A DNA stretch of 64,000 bases. Origin: Clostridiales bacterium (lineage in GTDB: Bacteria; Bacillota; Clostridia; Christensenellales; Aristaeellaceae). The DNA is taken from contig SVGT01000003.1 in NCBI GenBank assembly GCA_015056175.1, positions 1-64,000 on the forward strand, given 5' to 3'. Shown piece after piece: positions 1-8,426 of the stretch; the stretch's first letter is position 1; each line of letters begins with the position of its first letter. The notes beneath the pieces were generated by a model that was not told where the DNA came from, did no database searches, and saw nothing but the letters and a program-made list of their open reading frames with translations. The position numbers were made by a program, and so were the translations under genes.

Positions 1-742
<742 letters not shown>

Positions 743-783
743 TTAATGGCCCCAGAAGACCAGTTTTATTTTATCCGTTCCGA

Positions 784-812
784 AAAACAAAATCAACCGC
801 ACGGGGCGGTTG
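784..812 (-). terminator. Rho-independent terminator after lysA
   Basis: On the minus strand the hairpin CAACCGC-cccgt-GCGGTTG is followed by ATTTTGTTTTT, about 25 bases after the lysA stop. Confidence 0.75.
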
Positions 813-838
813 AGATTGCATTTTACGTGTTTTCTTTT

Positions 839-2065
839 TTACATGAGGGTGGCAAAGTAATCCTCCGGCGTTTCCGCGCGGCGGATCATCTGATAGGTTC
901 CATCTTCCTTGTACAGAATTTCGGCGCAGCGCAGACGGCCGTTGTACTGGTAGCCCATGGCCAGGCCGTGAGCGCCCGTATCGTGGATGACCATCAAATC
1001 GCCCATTTCTGCCCTGGGCAGCATGCGGTCCACGGCAAACTTATCGTTGTTCTCGCACAGCGCGCCGGTGACATCATACAGGGTATCGGCGTCCTGATCC
1101 CTTTTTCCGCACAGGTGGATGTGGTGGTACGCGCCGTACATGGCCGGCCGCATCAGGCAGCTGGCGCAGGCGTCCACGCCCAGGTACCGCTTATGGATAT
1201 CCTTTTCGTGCATCACGCGGGTGATCAGCCAGCCAAAGGGCCCCGTCATAAAGCGGCCCAGCTCGGTTTTGATCGCCACGCCGCTGTCCCTGCCCAGCAC
1301 TTCTTCATAACACTTTTTCACATTTTCGCCGATGCGGAAAATATTGCTCTCCTCCTGGCCGGGATAGTAGGGAATGCCCACGCCGCCGGACAGATTGGCA
1401 AAGGCAAATTGGACGCCCGTTTCTTCCTGCAGTTCCCTGCCCAGTTCAAACACGATCCGGGCCAGGGTGGGATAATAGCTTTCTTCCGTGGTATTGCTGG
1501 CCAGGAAGGAATGGAGCCCGAAGCGCCTGACGCCCATACCCTTCAGCCGCAGGAGCGCCTGGGTCATCTGGGGGCGGGTGATGCCGTACTTGCTGTCGCC
1601 GGGCTGACCCATAATGGCGCCGCCCAGGTGAAATTCACCGCCGGGATTATAGCGCAGGGAAACCTCCTCGGGAATGCCGCCAAAGTCTCTGAGCGTGTCG
1701 ATATCGCTGATATCGTCCAGATTGACGATAGCGCCCAGCTGCCGTGCATGGGCAAACTCCTCAGGCGGCATGGCGTTGGCAGAAAACATAATGTCATTGC
1801 CGGCAAAACCCATGCGCTCCGCCATCAGCAGTTCCACTTCGCTGGAGCAATCCAGACCGCAGCCCTCCTCCTGGAAGATCTTGAGGATCCGGGGATTGGG
1901 CAGCGCCTTGACGGCAAAATATTCCTGAAAGGGCGCAAAAGAAAAAGCCTGCTTCAGGTCGCGGATACGCTGACGGATGCCCGCCTCATCATACAGATGG
2001 AAGGGGGTGGGAAACTGCGCAGCGGCCGCCTGAAAAACATCGTCGGAAAGCGAAAAATTGGGCAC
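839..2065 (-). CDS. lysA: Diaminopimelate decarboxylase-type PLP enzyme
   Basis: 408 aa. Fold-type III PLP decarboxylase: an N-terminal alanine-racemase-like barrel with the PLP lysine in EYFAVKALPNP (about K53), then CGLDCSSEVELLMAERMGF, a glycine-rich phosphate-binding segment LSGGVGIPYYPG, and the C-terminal sheet domain with GVDACASCLMRPAMYGAYHH. It would decarboxylate meso-diaminopimelate to lysine in the cytoplasm. The active-site Cys region CENNDKFA is present. The protein belongs to a clostridial subgroup of LysA-like enzymes rather than matching Bacillus LysA closely, so a related decarboxylase role is possible. dapL and dapF at 42-44 kb supply the same pathway. Own promoter and terminator, so monocistronic. 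Confidence 0.85.
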   Translation of the reverse strand: MPNFSLSDDVFQAAAAQFPTPFHLYDEAGIRQRIRDLKQAFSFAPFQEYFAVKALPNPRILKIFQEEGCGLDCSSEVELLMAERMGFAGNDIMFSANAMPPEEFAHARQLGAIVNLDDISDIDTLRDFGGIPEEVSLRYNPGGEFHLGGAIMGQPGDSKYGITRPQMTQALLRLKGMGVRRFGLHSFLASNTTEESYYPTLARIVFELGRELQEETGVQFAFANLSGGVGIPYYPGQEESNIFRIGENVKKCYEEVLGRDSGVAIKTELGRFMTGPFGWLITRVMHEKDIHKRYLGVDACASCLMRPAMYGAYHHIHLCGKRDQDADTLYDVTGALCENNDKFAVDRMLPRAEMGDLMVIHDTGAHGLAMGYQYNGRLRCAEILYKEDGTYQMIRRAETPEDYFATLM

Positions 2066-2114
2066 GGTACATACATCCTTTCATGCGATGCGCGCATAAA
2101 CGCGCGCAAGTGCT

Positions 2115-2143
2115 ATTATAATCCCCTTTTTTTCGCCACGCAA
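2115..2143 (-). promoter_or_regulatory. Sigma-A-type promoter for lysA
   Basis: Minus strand TTGCGT, 17-bp spacer, TATAAT, about 50 bp upstream of the lysA ATG. Confidence 0.6.
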
Positions 2144-2193
2144 CGCGCCCCGGGCAAAAGGACATGAAAAAAACAGCACAGAAAAAACAATAC

Positions 2194-2220
2194 AAAAACG
2201 GCAGGGGTTTTTCCCTGCCG
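2194..2220 (-). terminator. Terminator after the BlaR1-like gene
   Basis: Minus strand hairpin CGGCAGGG-gaaaaa-CCCTGCCG with a T-rich tail TTTTTGT, just downstream of the stop codon. Confidence 0.8.
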
Positions 2221-2228
2221 TTCTGTCT

Positions 2229-3821
2229 TTATCCGTTGCCGCCGCCGATCTCGATCATTTGGAACTCGGGCAACACCTGCACCGTGGCATAGACATAAGC
2301 ATAGTTCTCGTCCGCCACCGGCATTTCAAAGTACACGTAGTGCGCATTGCCGATGCGGTAATCCTGCGTGTCCGTTGGCTTTTGCAGCGTTTCTGCCCAG
2401 AGCGGATTCATTTGAAGCGCCCAGGCATAGGCAAAATCCACCGTCCTGTCCAGCGTGCTCTGCGGCAGATTGTTCACCGTATAGGCCGTCATATCGTAAA
2501 AGGAAAGCGGCTTGTTGGTAAGGGACAGCACGCTTCCGTCCTCCCGGACGGTCATGGAAAAATAGCGCTCCGGGTGATCCACGGTATACACCTGGTATGC
2601 GCCCTCCACGTCGCCGAACGCTTCCGCATTCCATTCCGCATCCTCCACGCCTGCGTTCAGCAAAGGATTTGCCGCCCAGGCTTTCGCCATATCCTCCGCA
2701 TCTGCGGGATCATGCAGCGGCACCGGCGTAGGCTGCATCTCCTGCGCAAACGCCGGTATGCGGGCGCGGGGCGTGTACTCCACTGTGGCAAAGGCACACA
2801 GGAGCAGCGCGGCGCAGCTGACGGCAAACGCACGGCTGAGCGCGCGGATCACAGTTTGCCCCGACAGGATGCTCCTTACGCGGTTTTGCAGCCGCCTGGC
2901 CGTCATGGTCATGCCGGTTGCGGCGACGGACAAGCCCGGCGCCGTACGCCGTGCCGCCGATGTGACCAGCAGCGTGGCGTAGCGTTTCTTTTCCGCTTCG
3001 GTTTTGTGCTGCGTCACGCGCTCATCGCAGCGCAGCTCCATATCCGTGCGGCTCGCATGGGCTGCCAGCCACACCAGCGGATTAAACCAGTGCACCGCGC
3101 AGCAGACCAGCCGGATAAGCGCAAAGAGATGATCCCTGTTTTTGTAGTGGCACAGTTCATGCTCCAGCGTCAGAAGCATATCTTCCTGCTTCATGGTCAG
3201 GGGCAGCGCGATAAAGGGCTTCCACACGCCCGCAAGGCAGGCGCCGGGCAAGGGATCGCACAGATACACGGGCAGGGGCTTGATCTGCATCCTTTCGCAC
3301 AATGCACGATAGCCCTCTGCCACATCTCCCTGCAGCGTATCCACCCGGCTCCTTTTGACCCGCGTAAGGAAGCGCACATTGCCGTACACAAACCAGGCCG
3401 CGATCAAAAGCAGCACCACTGCATAAACGGCCATCAGAAAACGGGGAAAATCGCCGTTCCACATGCCGAAATACGCGCTGCGGATGCCGCCTGCCACGGC
3501 GTTTTCCTCCGCAACGCCCATCTCCCTGCGGGTAAACACGTACAGATCGCTGAGCGCATCCCTTGTGCGCACCATCACCTGCCCGCCGATGGGGCGGATC
3601 ACGCCATCGCCCACGCTGCTTGGCCGGATGCTGCCGATCAGCGGATTGGGCAGCGCCAGCGGGCACAAAAGCCGCACGGCCACCATCAGCCAGCCAAAGC
3701 AGAGGGCACGGCTGCCCAGCGGCTTTCGCAGCCATTTGCGCAACGCCAGCATCAGCACGATGGCGGCAGACGCCATGATATTGGCCTCGATCAGAAAATT
3801 ATACACATACGCGGTTCTCAC
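2229..3821 (-). CDS. BlaR1/MecR1-type M56 membrane metallopeptidase sensor
   Basis: 530 aa, GTG start preceded by GGGGAGGGAG. N-terminal membrane segments surround the M56 zinc peptidase domain, whose HExxH motif reads HELCH at about residues 221-225, followed by NPLVWLAA and DMELRCDERV, typical of BlaR1. A further membrane segment lies near residue 330. In the BlaR family such proteins cleave or inactivate the partner repressor BlaI on sensing a signal. The ~180-residue extracytoplasmic tail does not look like the usual penicillin-binding sensor domain: I see no SxxK, SxN and KTG set. Directly downstream of the BlaI-type gene with no gap, so co-transcribed. The signal it senses is unknown. 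Confidence 0.88.
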   Translation of the reverse strand: MRTAYVYNFLIEANIMASAAIVLMLALRKWLRKPLGSRALCFGWLMVAVRLLCPLALPNPLIGSIRPSSVGDGVIRPIGGQVMVRTRDALSDLYVFTRREMGVAEENAVAGGIRSAYFGMWNGDFPRFLMAVYAVVLLLIAAWFVYGNVRFLTRVKRSRVDTLQGDVAEGYRALCERMQIKPLPVYLCDPLPGACLAGVWKPFIALPLTMKQEDMLLTLEHELCHYKNRDHLFALIRLVCCAVHWFNPLVWLAAHASRTDMELRCDERVTQHKTEAEKKRYATLLVTSAARRTAPGLSVAATGMTMTARRLQNRVRSILSGQTVIRALSRAFAVSCAALLLCAFATVEYTPRARIPAFAQEMQPTPVPLHDPADAEDMAKAWAANPLLNAGVEDAEWNAEAFGDVEGAYQVYTVDHPERYFSMTVREDGSVLSLTNKPLSFYDMTAYTVNNLPQSTLDRTVDFAYAWALQMNPLWAETLQKPTDTQDYRIGNAHYVYFEMPVADENYAYVYATVQVLPEFQMIEIGGGNG

Positions 3822-4202
3822 TTAACTCCCTCCCCTGGGTTTGTTGTCCCGGATGTATGCAAGGAGCGCCTCCATTTCCTGCTCGGTCACTTCGCCTGCA
3901 TCCACCAGCGTCTGCACCAGCAGAATGGGTCTGCCGGCAAAGGCATGGTTCAGCAGCCTGCGGGTTTCGCTCCGCACGGCGTCCTCCCGCTTGACAAGCG
4001 GCGTATAGGTTTTGACAGGGCCCGTTTCATCCACCAGCACGGCGCCCTTTTCCTGCATGCGTTTGAGCAGCGTGATCACCGTATGGCGGCTCCAGTTGGT
4101 GGCGGGCTGCAAAGCTTTGGTGATTTCCGGCATGGTGCGGGGCGCGCGCTCCCACAATACCTCCATGATCTTCCATTCCGCCTCGGTACATTGCACGTTC
4201 AT
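3822..4202 (-). CDS. BlaI/MecI/CopY-family transcriptional repressor
   Basis: 126 aa winged-helix repressor. The start MNVQCTEAEWKIMEVLWE and the recognition region ATNWSRHTVITLLKRMQEKG are characteristic of BlaI/MecI, followed by a short dimerisation tail. Its stop codon abuts the GTG of the M56 peptidase gene, the classic blaI-blaR1 arrangement. Three operator-like sites (GACAATTGTC type) lie directly upstream around its promoter, so it is very probably autorepressed. No beta-lactamase gene is visible, so the regulon is not evident from this window. Confidence 0.92.
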   Translation of the reverse strand: MNVQCTEAEWKIMEVLWERAPRTMPEITKALQPATNWSRHTVITLLKRMQEKGAVLVDETGPVKTYTPLVKREDAVRSETRRLLNHAFAGRPILLVQTLVDAGEVTEQEMEALLAYIRDNKPRGGS

Positions 4203-4226
4203 GTTGATTCCTCCGGTTAGTCAGGT

Positions 4227-4286
4227 GACAATTGTCTACCAAGAGTGTACGCTTGTCTACCATTTTTTGTCAAGAGGACAATTGTA
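4227..4286 (-). promoter_or_regulatory. BlaI-type operator cluster with promoter
   Basis: Perfect palindrome GACAATTGTC at 4227-4236, near-perfect GACAATTGTA at 4277-4286, and an imperfect site TACGCTTGTC at 4248-4257. On the minus strand TTGACA (4268-4273), an 18-bp spacer and TACACT (4244-4249) form the promoter, so the sites flank and overlap the -10 and -35. The core matches the TACA/TGTA-type dyads known for BlaI/MecI. Confidence 0.75.
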
Positions 4287-4306
4287 ACAACTGCGTTTAC
4301 ACAAAC

Positions 4307-4332
4307 AAAAAACCGGCGGAAATCTCCGCCGG
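4307..4332 (-). terminator. Terminator after DUF3048 gene
   Basis: Minus strand CCGGCGGA-gatt-TCCGCCGG followed by TTTTTTG. Confidence 0.85.
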
Positions 4333-4347
4333 CAGAAAATACAAGCC

Positions 4348-5421
4348 TTATTCGTACAAAACGTCCAGGAATTTTTCGCTGGCCATGACGATCCACGTGC
4401 GGCCGCGCTGGAGCTTGAGCTCGTTTCCGTCCTTATCAAAGAACACGGTGCGGTGGTTCACGTCAGGGCGCACCCAGTAGCCCTCCACGTGCACGCCGTT
4501 CATGAAAAAATCCGCATTGCCCTCGCCCACTTCAGTCAGCAGTGGACAATTGCTGGCGCCGTTGTACTTGAGCGTCGTCCACTGCACGATGATGTTTTCA
4601 TAGGCCAATGTGGTATCGGGATCGTTGGCATCCACATAGGGCGCATCGTCCTCCACATTGTAGCGGGCGTAGTGATCCGTTTCCGCATTGTACACATAGT
4701 AGGCGTCGCTGTGACCGCTGCCAAAGTCGGTGGTCACATGGGTGGCGGCGTCGCCCTGCGCCTTTTCATCGGTAAACAGGAAGGGGCGCTCCACAAAATC
4801 AAAGCCCGTTTCGATAAGATACGGCACCAGCTCGTTCAGCTGCACTTCATGGTGATGAGGGCTCTTTCTGTCCTCCCGGTCATGAAAGAAGCGGGCGCCG
4901 TTTTTGCCCTGCTGGTTGAAAATCAAATTCACATCCTGCTCGTACACGCCCAGCCTGTTGATGGCGGAAAATACATTGGAGCCGCTGGCCGTCTGGCCGC
5001 CCACAAACGCCCAGGCGGCGTTCCATTCCTGACGCAGCTCTGCGTGCATCACGCGGGCAGAACGCACAGGGCCCGCCGTTTCCGGGTACTGATTGGAAAA
5101 CAGCGCCATCAGACGGGTGTAGCCGATTCCGTCGATGGGCATTTCATAGATGATATCCGCCTTGGCGATGCCCCACTGGGGACGCGCGGGCTTCATATTG
5201 TCGATGTTCACCAGCACGGGGATATAGGCGCCCGTCCAGGCTTCGCCGGTGGTGGGGCTTTCGCCCTCGATGACGGGGTTTGGGGCAAAGGTGCCGTCCT
5301 CCAGCATGCCCTTGGGCGTGATGCCCCGGTCGGAGGAGGGGTCTGCCTCGGTGAGCGCCAGTGCGTTTACTGTGCCAGAGAGCATCACGCACGCAAGCAG
5401 CAAAATAATCAGTCTCTTCAT
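4348..5421 (-). CDS. DUF3048 (YerB-like) exported protein
   Basis: 357 aa. An N-terminal signal peptide (MKRLIILLLACVMLSGTVNALA) carries no clear lipobox cysteine, unlike Bacillus YerB. The mature part matches DUF3048: PVLVNIDNMKPARPQWGIAKADI, then YTRLMALFSNQYPETAGPVRSAR, and a C-terminal section with TDFGSGHSDAYYVYN and WTTLKYNG. The biochemical function of the family is not established; it acts outside the membrane. The gene is flanked by terminators on both sides and appears monocistronic. The start has AAGGAGAATG-type spacing with the ATG. Confidence 0.85.
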   Translation of the reverse strand: MKRLIILLLACVMLSGTVNALALTEADPSSDRGITPKGMLEDGTFAPNPVIEGESPTTGEAWTGAYIPVLVNIDNMKPARPQWGIAKADIIYEMPIDGIGYTRLMALFSNQYPETAGPVRSARVMHAELRQEWNAAWAFVGGQTASGSNVFSAINRLGVYEQDVNLIFNQQGKNGARFFHDREDRKSPHHHEVQLNELVPYLIETGFDFVERPFLFTDEKAQGDAATHVTTDFGSGHSDAYYVYNAETDHYARYNVEDDAPYVDANDPDTTLAYENIIVQWTTLKYNGASNCPLLTEVGEGNADFFMNGVHVEGYWVRPDVNHRTVFFDKDGNELKLQRGRTWIVMASEKFLDVLYE

Positions 5422-5554
5422 TCATTCTCCTTTTCTGCCGGACGTATCCGGCTGCCTGTGTTTTCCGTTCATAGAACGAAACAGGCTTTCCCTTTATTCC
5501 ACATTTCCCCTGTTTCTCCTGCAGGAGGGAATGCAGCCATCCATTTTTCCAATC

Positions 5555-5580
5555 AAAAAAACCCCGGAAAAAATCCGGGG
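5555..5580 (-). terminator. Terminator after purR
   Basis: Minus strand CCCCGGA-ttttt-TCCGGGG followed by TTTTTTT. Confidence 0.85.
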
Positions 5581-5592
5581 CAGGGTTTCGTT

Positions 5593-6405
5593 TTACAGCA
5601 CCCAGTCCGCAGGGCGCACGGTGTAGCTTTCGCCGGGCTTGATATCGGACAAAAGCATCAGGCACTTTTCGCCTTCGATCATGTGGGCGGTGGGGTTTTC
5701 AAGACCCAGCACAAAGCAGATGCCGGCCACCGTCACATTGAACTCCTTCATCAGGGCCACCATGCCGCCAGCCGTGCCACCGCCGCGCATAAAATCGTCC
5801 ACGATCAGGGCGCGGCTGCCTTCCTTCACCGCACGGCGGGAAAGGCTCATGGTTTCAATGCTGCCGTTGCCGCTGACGTAGCTGATGTTCACGGCGCTGC
5901 CCTCGTACACCTTGGTGGTGCGGCGGGCGATAATCAGCGGCACGTTCAGCGCCTGCGCCGCCATCAGCGCCACGGGAATGCCCTTGGTTTCCATGGTGAG
6001 CACAAAATCCACAGGCGTTCCGTAATAGGCGGTGGCAATCAGCTTGCCCATGCCGCTGACGTACTCGGGATCGGCCAGAATATCGGAAAAATACAGATAG
6101 CCGCCGGGCAGCACGCGGGAGGGATCCATCAGCTTGCGGCAGATGCCCTCCACAAAGGGACGCTGGGGGCCGCCCACCTGCACGGGGCGGTAGCGCACGC
6201 CGCCGGCAGCGCCGGTCACCGTTTCCAGACGGCCCAGGTGGAATTTTTTCATGGTATCTTCCAGCAGCGCCACGTCCTCGGACACAGTGGATTTGGCGGT
6301 ATTGAACATATCGCAGAAATACCCCAGGGTAAAAATGCGGTTGGGCGCAGCGGTGAGCACCTGCGTCATGACCGCCAGCCGCTCGTTGCGCTTGATCTTT
6401 TCCAT
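5593..6405 (-). CDS. purR: Purine operon repressor PurR
   Basis: 270 aa from the ATG at 6405 (MEKIKRNERLAVMTQVL), chosen over the longer ORF because GGGAGG lies upstream and PurR begins here. An N-terminal winged-helix domain (to about residue 75) is followed by a phosphoribosyltransferase-like domain with a PRPP-binding loop ALIVDDFMRGGGTAGGM. In Bacillus, PurR represses purine synthesis and transport genes, with PRPP as inducer. A pair of inverted PurBox-like sites lies in its own promoter region, indicating autoregulation. No purine genes are in this window. Confidence 0.94.
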   Translation of the reverse strand: MEKIKRNERLAVMTQVLTAAPNRIFTLGYFCDMFNTAKSTVSEDVALLEDTMKKFHLGRLETVTGAAGGVRYRPVQVGGPQRPFVEGICRKLMDPSRVLPGGYLYFSDILADPEYVSGMGKLIATAYYGTPVDFVLTMETKGIPVALMAAQALNVPLIIARRTTKVYEGSAVNISYVSGNGSIETMSLSRRAVKEGSRALIVDDFMRGGGTAGGMVALMKEFNVTVAGICFVLGLENPTAHMIEGEKCLMLLSDIKPGESYTVRPADWVL

Positions 6406-6495
6406 TGCCGTTTGCCTCCCGAAAATATCGTACGGGTTTTTATTTCCCGTGAAGTACAAAAAAAGACTTGACGGCTCCCGCCGTCCGCTCGCGTC

Positions 6496-6552
6496 ATTAT
6501 AACACAGAAATCCGAATATTAAAAGCCCCAAAATATACGAATGTTCGGAAAA
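6496..6552 (-). promoter_or_regulatory. PurBox pair and promoter of purR
   Basis: AAATCCGAATATT (6508-6520, plus strand) and TTTTCCGAACATT (6540-6552, minus strand) are inverted with a 19-bp gap; each has one mismatch to the Bacillus PurBox AWWWCCGAACWWT. A minus-strand TATAAT lies at 6496-6501 beside the first box, with only a weak -35. The pair may also affect the divergent mazF gene. Confidence 0.65.
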
Positions 6553-6633
6553 TTTTCACCTTTTTTCGACCTCTGGCATAGGATGGACAGGGGCCATGCC
6601 CCTTTTCCATCGATATCCGGAGCGTGACGATAT

Positions 6634-7035
6634 ATGAAACGCGGAGAGATCTATTACGCCGATCTGGACCCGGTGCAGGGCTCGGAGCAGGGCGGCATGC
6701 GCCCCGTACTGATCATCCAGAACGACCTGGGCAACCGGTTTTCCCCCACCGTCATCGTTTTGCCCCTGACCAGCCGCACGGGCAAAACGCCATTGCGTAC
6801 CCATGTAACGGTGCATCCCCCCATGGGCGGGCTGCAAAAGCCCTCCGTCATTCTGTGCGAGCAGGTGCGCACGCTGGAAAAAAAGCGCCTGCGGCGCTAC
6901 GTGGGCATGCTCAGGCCGGACAAAATGCGTCTGGTGGAGCAGGCGCTGCTCATCGCCGTGGGAGGCATTGACAAAGCGGCGGCAAATCCCTACAATGAAC
7001 ACGAAAACCAAACAGAAACGGACGAACACCCATGA
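6634..7035 (+). CDS. mazF: MazF/PemK (EndoA-type) endoribonuclease
   Basis: 133 aa. The start MKRGEIYYADLDPVQGSEQGGMRPVLI is the classic PemK/MazF signature, followed by VIVLPLTSRTGK, and SVILCEQVRTLEKKRL, where the catalytic Arg/Thr/Ser positions fall. Such toxins cleave single-stranded RNA at short motifs and are normally held by a small antitoxin. No antitoxin reading frame is seen in the 228 bp upstream (which holds the purR promoter), unlike the usual ndoAI-ndoA order. The C-terminus overlaps the next gene by 4 bp, so the two are translationally coupled. The tail after residue ~115 is hydrophilic and longer than in EndoA. Confidence 0.92.
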   Translation: MKRGEIYYADLDPVQGSEQGGMRPVLIIQNDLGNRFSPTVIVLPLTSRTGKTPLRTHVTVHPPMGGLQKPSVILCEQVRTLEKKRLRRYVGMLRPDKMRLVEQALLIAVGGIDKAAANPYNEHENQTETDEHP

Positions 7036-8381
7036 ACATACACACCCTATCCGGCATGGAGGCCTGGCAGTTTGACAGCCTGCCCTCCACCAACCTGTAT
7101 ATAAAGGAAGCATTCCGCCGGGGCGATCCCTTGCCCATGCCCCTGTGCGTATATGCAGACAGCCAGACGCAGGGCCGCGGCCGCATGACCCGCTCCTTCG
7201 TTTCCCCCGGGGGCGGCCTGTATATGAGCGTGCTGCTGCCCGCCAAAACGCCTGAGGAGGCCGCCGGCAAAACGCCCTATGCAGCCGTGGCCGTGCTGCG
7301 GGCGCTTTTGGATCTGGGCGTTAAAAACGTTCGGATCAAGTGGGTCAACGACCTGTACCTGGACGGCAAAAAGATCTGCGGTATTCTGTGCGAGCACGTG
7401 CCGGGCGGCGTAATCATCGGCATCGGGGTAAATATCCAAACGCCCCATGGCGGCTTTCCCCCGGAGGCCGGCCCCGCAGGCGCCATTGATCAAGACGGCG
7501 TCACCCGGGACAGCCTGCTGGAAAAGATTCTGCTGCACCTGCCCGCTGCCCTTGAAAACCCCACGGATTCGCTGGACGCCTACCGGACGCACGCGCTGCT
7601 CACCGGGAAGCAGGTGATCTGCCATGTGGGCGACCGGGAGCTCCGCGGCACGGTGCAGGGCGTAAGCGATGACTTTGGCCTGATCCTGAAAACGGAGGAG
7701 GATGAAACCGTGACGCTGCACAGCGGCGAAGTGACCCGGGTCCGGGAGCAAAAAAAGGCGGCCTTCTTCGATTTTGACGGCACCATCCGCCGGGGCGACA
7801 GCATTGTGCCCTATGTGTCCTTTGTGCGTAAAAAGGGCAAAATGCCCTTGACGCAGTACGCGTGGGTGCTGTGCGCCACGGCGCTGTACCTTTTGCGCCT
7901 GCAGCCCTCCACCCTGCCCAAGACGGCGGCGCTGGCCTTCCGCAAAAGACTGACCCCCCAAGAGCGATCCGCAATCGACAGCGAGTTTGCCGCCTATCTG
8001 ATCCAAACCGCCTACCGGGACGCCCTCCGGGAATGGGAAAAGCGCCGGGCAGAAGGGTATCAAATGGTGCTGCTTTCCGCCAGCACGGAAAACTATATGC
8101 AGTATGTGGCAGCGCTTTTGAAGGCTGATGCGCTGCTGTGCACCCCGGTGGAAAATGACGGCAAGGTCAAAAACAACTGCCACGGCAAAGCCAAGGTGAC
8201 GCGGGCGGAACAATATGCCTGGGAAAACGGCGTGGATTTTGCTTTGTCCTGCGCATACGGCGACAGCGGCAGCGATATTCATATCCTCACCCATGTAAAG
8301 GACGGCTTTGCCGTAAATCCCAAGCGCAAGCTGCTCAAGCTGTGCCGGGAAAAGCAGCTTCCCGTGCTCACCTGGAAATGA
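7032..8381 (+). CDS. Biotin-protein ligase fused to HAD-IB phosphatase
   Basis: 449 aa. Residues 1-240 are a BirA catalytic plus C-terminal domain without the DNA-binding N-terminus (group I): biotin loop GRGRMTR at 48-54, and KWVNDLYLDGKKICGIL around the lysine at 103. It would attach biotin to carboxylase carrier proteins. Residues 241-449 are a HAD-IB domain with motif I FDFDGTI (about 246-252), a serine motif LLSAST, and a late acidic motif YGDSGSDI. The join lies in EQKKAAFFDFDGT and coincides with a run of seven A. Starts inside mazF (ATGA overlap). A sequencing indel that merged two genes is the main alternative. Confidence 0.85.
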   Translation: MNIHTLSGMEAWQFDSLPSTNLYIKEAFRRGDPLPMPLCVYADSQTQGRGRMTRSFVSPGGGLYMSVLLPAKTPEEAAGKTPYAAVAVLRALLDLGVKNVRIKWVNDLYLDGKKICGILCEHVPGGVIIGIGVNIQTPHGGFPPEAGPAGAIDQDGVTRDSLLEKILLHLPAALENPTDSLDAYRTHALLTGKQVICHVGDRELRGTVQGVSDDFGLILKTEEDETVTLHSGEVTRVREQKKAAFFDFDGTIRRGDSIVPYVSFVRKKGKMPLTQYAWVLCATALYLLRLQPSTLPKTAALAFRKRLTPQERSAIDSEFAAYLIQTAYRDALREWEKRRAEGYQMVLLSASTENYMQYVAALLKADALLCTPVENDGKVKNNCHGKAKVTRAEQYAWENGVDFALSCAYGDSGSDIHILTHVKDGFAVNPKRKLLKLCREKQLPVLTWK

Positions 8382-8391
8382 TCCCATCAAA

Positions 8392-8421
8392 AAACAGGCC
8401 GGTACCGGCCTGTTTCTTTTT
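8392..8421. terminator. Bidirectional terminator between birA-HAD and the sensor kinase
   Basis: Perfect inverted repeat AAACAGGCC-GGTACC-GGCCTGTTT followed by CTTTTTT on the plus strand; preceded by an A-run serving the minus-strand gene. Confidence 0.85.
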
Positions 8422-8426
8422 TCTGT

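Noticed and set aside
2229-4202. Beta-lactam resistance locus
   Set aside because: No beta-lactamase or PBP2a gene and no penicillin-binding sensor domain; only the regulatory pair type is shared.
2259-4220. 653-aa plus-strand ORF over the BlaR1/BlaI genes
   Set aside because: Antisense shadow of GC-rich coding DNA; the opposite strand carries clear M56 and BlaI motifs.
4453-6471. 672-aa plus-strand ORF
   Set aside because: Antisense of the DUF3048 and purR genes, running across a terminator.
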